Of a stretch of DNA of 5,776 bases, positions 4,535 through 5,776 are shown in pieces (the stretch's first letter is position 1; each line of letters starts with the position of its first letter). A program made the translations under genes and the position numbers. Location of the stretch: NCBI GenBank assembly GCA_958425285.1, contig CATZVV010000131.1:1-5776 (forward strand), given 5' to 3'. The notes beneath the pieces were generated by a model. That model searched no databases. It was not told the origin of the DNA and saw only the letters and a program-made list of their open reading frames with translations. The stretch is from an uncultured Lachnoclostridium sp. GTDB lineage: Bacteria > Bacillota > Clostridia > Lachnospirales > Lachnospiraceae.

Positions 4535-5032
4535 ATGCAAGATGAAGTGAACACCAAGGTTGTTGCTCTGGCAATCCGAACTGGATCTCAGACTACGAAA
4601 GTAACAGCGCAGGTGTTGAAAGCAGCAATGCAGAAATTTCTGGCCGAGGCCGAAAAAGCAAAGACAACGCAGGCCAGTAAGACCTATCACGGAAAGCAGA
4701 CGATTGACCAACTGATGCGTCAGAATACAGGATTGACCAATATCGAGGTTACGGATCAGAACATCAAGTCTTTTGAGCGAGTCGCAAAGAAATATAACAT
4801 TGACTTCGCGCTTAAGAAAGACAAGGGAGCAGATCCACCGAGATATCTGGTCTTTTTTAAAGCCAGAGACGTAGATGTGATGACAGCAGCTTTTAAGGAA
4901 TTTTCCGCTAAAGAGCTGGACAAGTCAAAGAAACCGTCTATCAGGAAGCTCCTTTTCAGGTCTCAGGAAAAGGTACGCAGCCAGAAAGAACGTGAGAAGG
5001 TCAAAACAAAAGACAGGGGGCAGGAGCTATAA
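4535..5032 (+). CDS. PcfB-family conjugation protein (DUF3801)
   Basis: This is a 165-residue protein; ATG 4535 has AGGGAGGA (4522-4529) 5 bases before it. The sequence follows the PcfB/DUF3801 family of Gram-positive conjugative elements. It has an N-terminal helical region (about 1-45), a conserved HGKQTIDQLMRQNTGLTNIEV stretch (about 52-72), a compact domain with IKSFERVAKKYNIDFALKKDK and YLVFFKARDVDVMTAAFKEF (about 76-122), and a long Lys/Arg-rich C-terminal tail (about 128-165) suited to nucleic acid. In pCF10 PcfB is a cytoplasmic accessory factor acting with relaxosome components and presenting DNA to the coupling ATPase PcfC. The next gene is that ATPase. The stop TAA overlaps its apparent initiation codon (ATAA), consistent with coupled synthesis. 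Confidence 0.87.
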   Translation: MQDEVNTKVVALAIRTGSQTTKVTAQVLKAAMQKFLAEAEKAKTTQASKTYHGKQTIDQLMRQNTGLTNIEVTDQNIKSFERVAKKYNIDFALKKDKGADPPRYLVFFKARDVDVMTAAFKEFSAKELDKSKKPSIRKLLFRSQEKVRSQKEREKVKTKDRGQEL

Positions 5033-5721
5033 GTATCGATTACAAAAAGCTCATAATCCCAAATATTCCATATCTGATCTTCTGGTATTTGGCAGATAAG
5101 ATTGGATGGCTGTATCGAATGGCAGAAGGCGAGCAGTTTGCAATCAAACTGTACAATGCATTTTTGAATTTTGGAACAGCTTTTGAAAATCCATTGCCGA
5201 GTTTCCATCCAGCAGATATGGTCGTTGGTATTGTTGGTGCAGTTGCAGTGAGGCTTATCATTTATTTCAAAGGTAAAAATGCAAAGAAATACCGTCAGGG
5301 TATGGAATATGGTTCAGCCAGATGGGGAACCGCGCAGGATATCAAACCCTATATGGATGATAAGCCGGAGAACAATATCATATTAACTGAGACAGAAGGG
5401 CTTACTATGAGCAGTAGGCCAAAGCAACCGAAATATGCCAGGAATAAAAATGTAGTAGTGATCGGTGGTTCAGGATCCGGAAAGACCAGATTCTTTGTAA
5501 AGCCAAATCTGATGCAGATGCATTCTTCTTATGTTGTGACTGATCCGAAAGGAACGGTTTTATTGGAAGTAGGGCGTATGCTGCAGAAAGGCGGATATGA
5601 GATCAAAGTTCTGAATACCATCAATTTTAAGAAGAGTATGCATTACAATCCATTTGTATATATCCGTTCTGAAAAGGATATTCTGAAACTGGTAAATACG
5701 ATCATCGCTAATACTAAGGGA
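5029..5721 (+). CDS. virD4: VirD4/TraG-type IV coupling protein, 5' exon, interrupted by a group II intron
   Basis: The coupling ATPase (t4cp) hands relaxase-bound DNA to the transfer channel. This exon gives 231 codons of a protein usually near 600 residues. Two membrane segments (about 7-28 and 64-80) anchor it in the inner membrane. Then come the conserved KGKNAKKYRxGxEYGSARWG stretch, Walker A GGSGSGKT (146-153), FVKPNLMQMHSSYVVTDPKG and KSMHYNPF. Walker B and the all-alpha domain lie beyond the window. Homology begins with SIDYKKLI, so the start should be at 5029, but that codon is ATA, not ATG. The first ordinary start, TTG 5089, lacks a ribosome site and would remove half of the first membrane helix. 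AGGAG (5022-5026) is only 2 bases from the ATA; AGGGGG (5015-5020) is better spaced. After KG (codon 231) the gene is cut by the intron; unspliced reading ends at TAG 5740. Confidence 0.88.
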
Positions 5722-5776
5722 GCGCGCCCAGATAGGGCGTAGTAAGAAGTAGAATCAGGCACTACCCACTCAGATA
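5722..5776 (+). mobile_element. Group IIA intron (Ll.LtrB-like), 5' end only
   Basis: The coupling protein frame breaks at GCGCGCCCAGATAGGGCG (5722-5739). This matches the 5' start of the lactococcal Ll.LtrB intron (GUGCGCCCAGAUAGGG...) without gaps over the 55 visible bases, including the AGTAG...CACTAC pairing and a final AGATA. The second base is C instead of the consensus U (GCGCG versus GUGCG). CGCCC-AGATA-GGGCG is the first domain I hairpin. The intron-encoded reverse transcriptase, EBS loops, domain V and 3' end are outside the window. The 5' boundary at 5722 fits both the alignment and phase-0 insertion after GGA; a shift of 2 bases (GAGCG at 5720) cannot be fully excluded. Introns of this type move by retrohoming and are common in conjugation genes. 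Confidence 0.88.

Noticed and set aside
4466..4711. Minus-strand frame opposite pcfB, and similar frames at 4963-5208 and 5040-5261
   Set aside because: They are opposite well supported PcfB and VirD4 coding sequence and lack start signals.
5014..5034. Programmed -1 frameshift from pcfB into the coupling gene
   Set aside because: The G-run is not a proper slippery heptamer in the pcfB frame, and family members are made as separate proteins.

Overview
The window looks like part of an integrative and conjugative element of the Tn1549/CTn type from a gut Clostridia bacterium, probably a Lachnospiraceae relative. The evidence is the gene order and protein families (ParB, RepA_N/DUF6017 initiator, small membrane protein, Cys-rich protein, PcfB, VirD4-type coupling protein), the fairly low GC, and strong AGGAGG-type ribosome sites. 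Every gene I accept is on the + strand. The host assignment is inference from family resemblance; no searches were run.

Left part (1-2850), maintenance and replication. It holds the C-terminal part of a ParB-like partition protein, a 116-residue protein that is only a RepA_N domain, a full-length RepA_N initiator (351 aa), a three-helix membrane protein and an unknown 145-residue protein. The full-length repA carries an in-gene array of 23-bp iterons (about 1516-1612) followed by an AT-rich stretch. This is the expected layout of a RepA_N-type replication origin. A perfect interrupted palindrome lies inside parB (139-163).

Middle (2851-4205). A self-contained type II toxin-antitoxin unit has its own extended -10 promoter, a palindromic operator over that promoter, overlapping Phd/YefM-like and RelE/ParE-like genes, and a strong terminator. 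Then comes a gene-free stretch of about 600 bases. Its core (about 3726-4054) is a large, highly structured RNA with several perfect hairpins, long-range helices and a possible pseudoknot. Its layout resembles HEARO, the omega-RNA of IscB nucleases, but no IscB gene is present here. This is the most interesting part of the window.

Right part (4206-5776), start of the conjugation module. It holds an eight-cysteine small protein, a possible micro-ORF, a PcfB-family (DUF3801) protein and the beginning of the VirD4/TraG-type coupling ATPase. The coupling gene has no normal start codon where its homologues begin (ATA instead of ATG). It is interrupted in phase 0, after codon 231, by the 5' end of a group IIA intron resembling Ll.LtrB. 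The window ends inside that intron, so whether coupling protein is made should depend on splicing.
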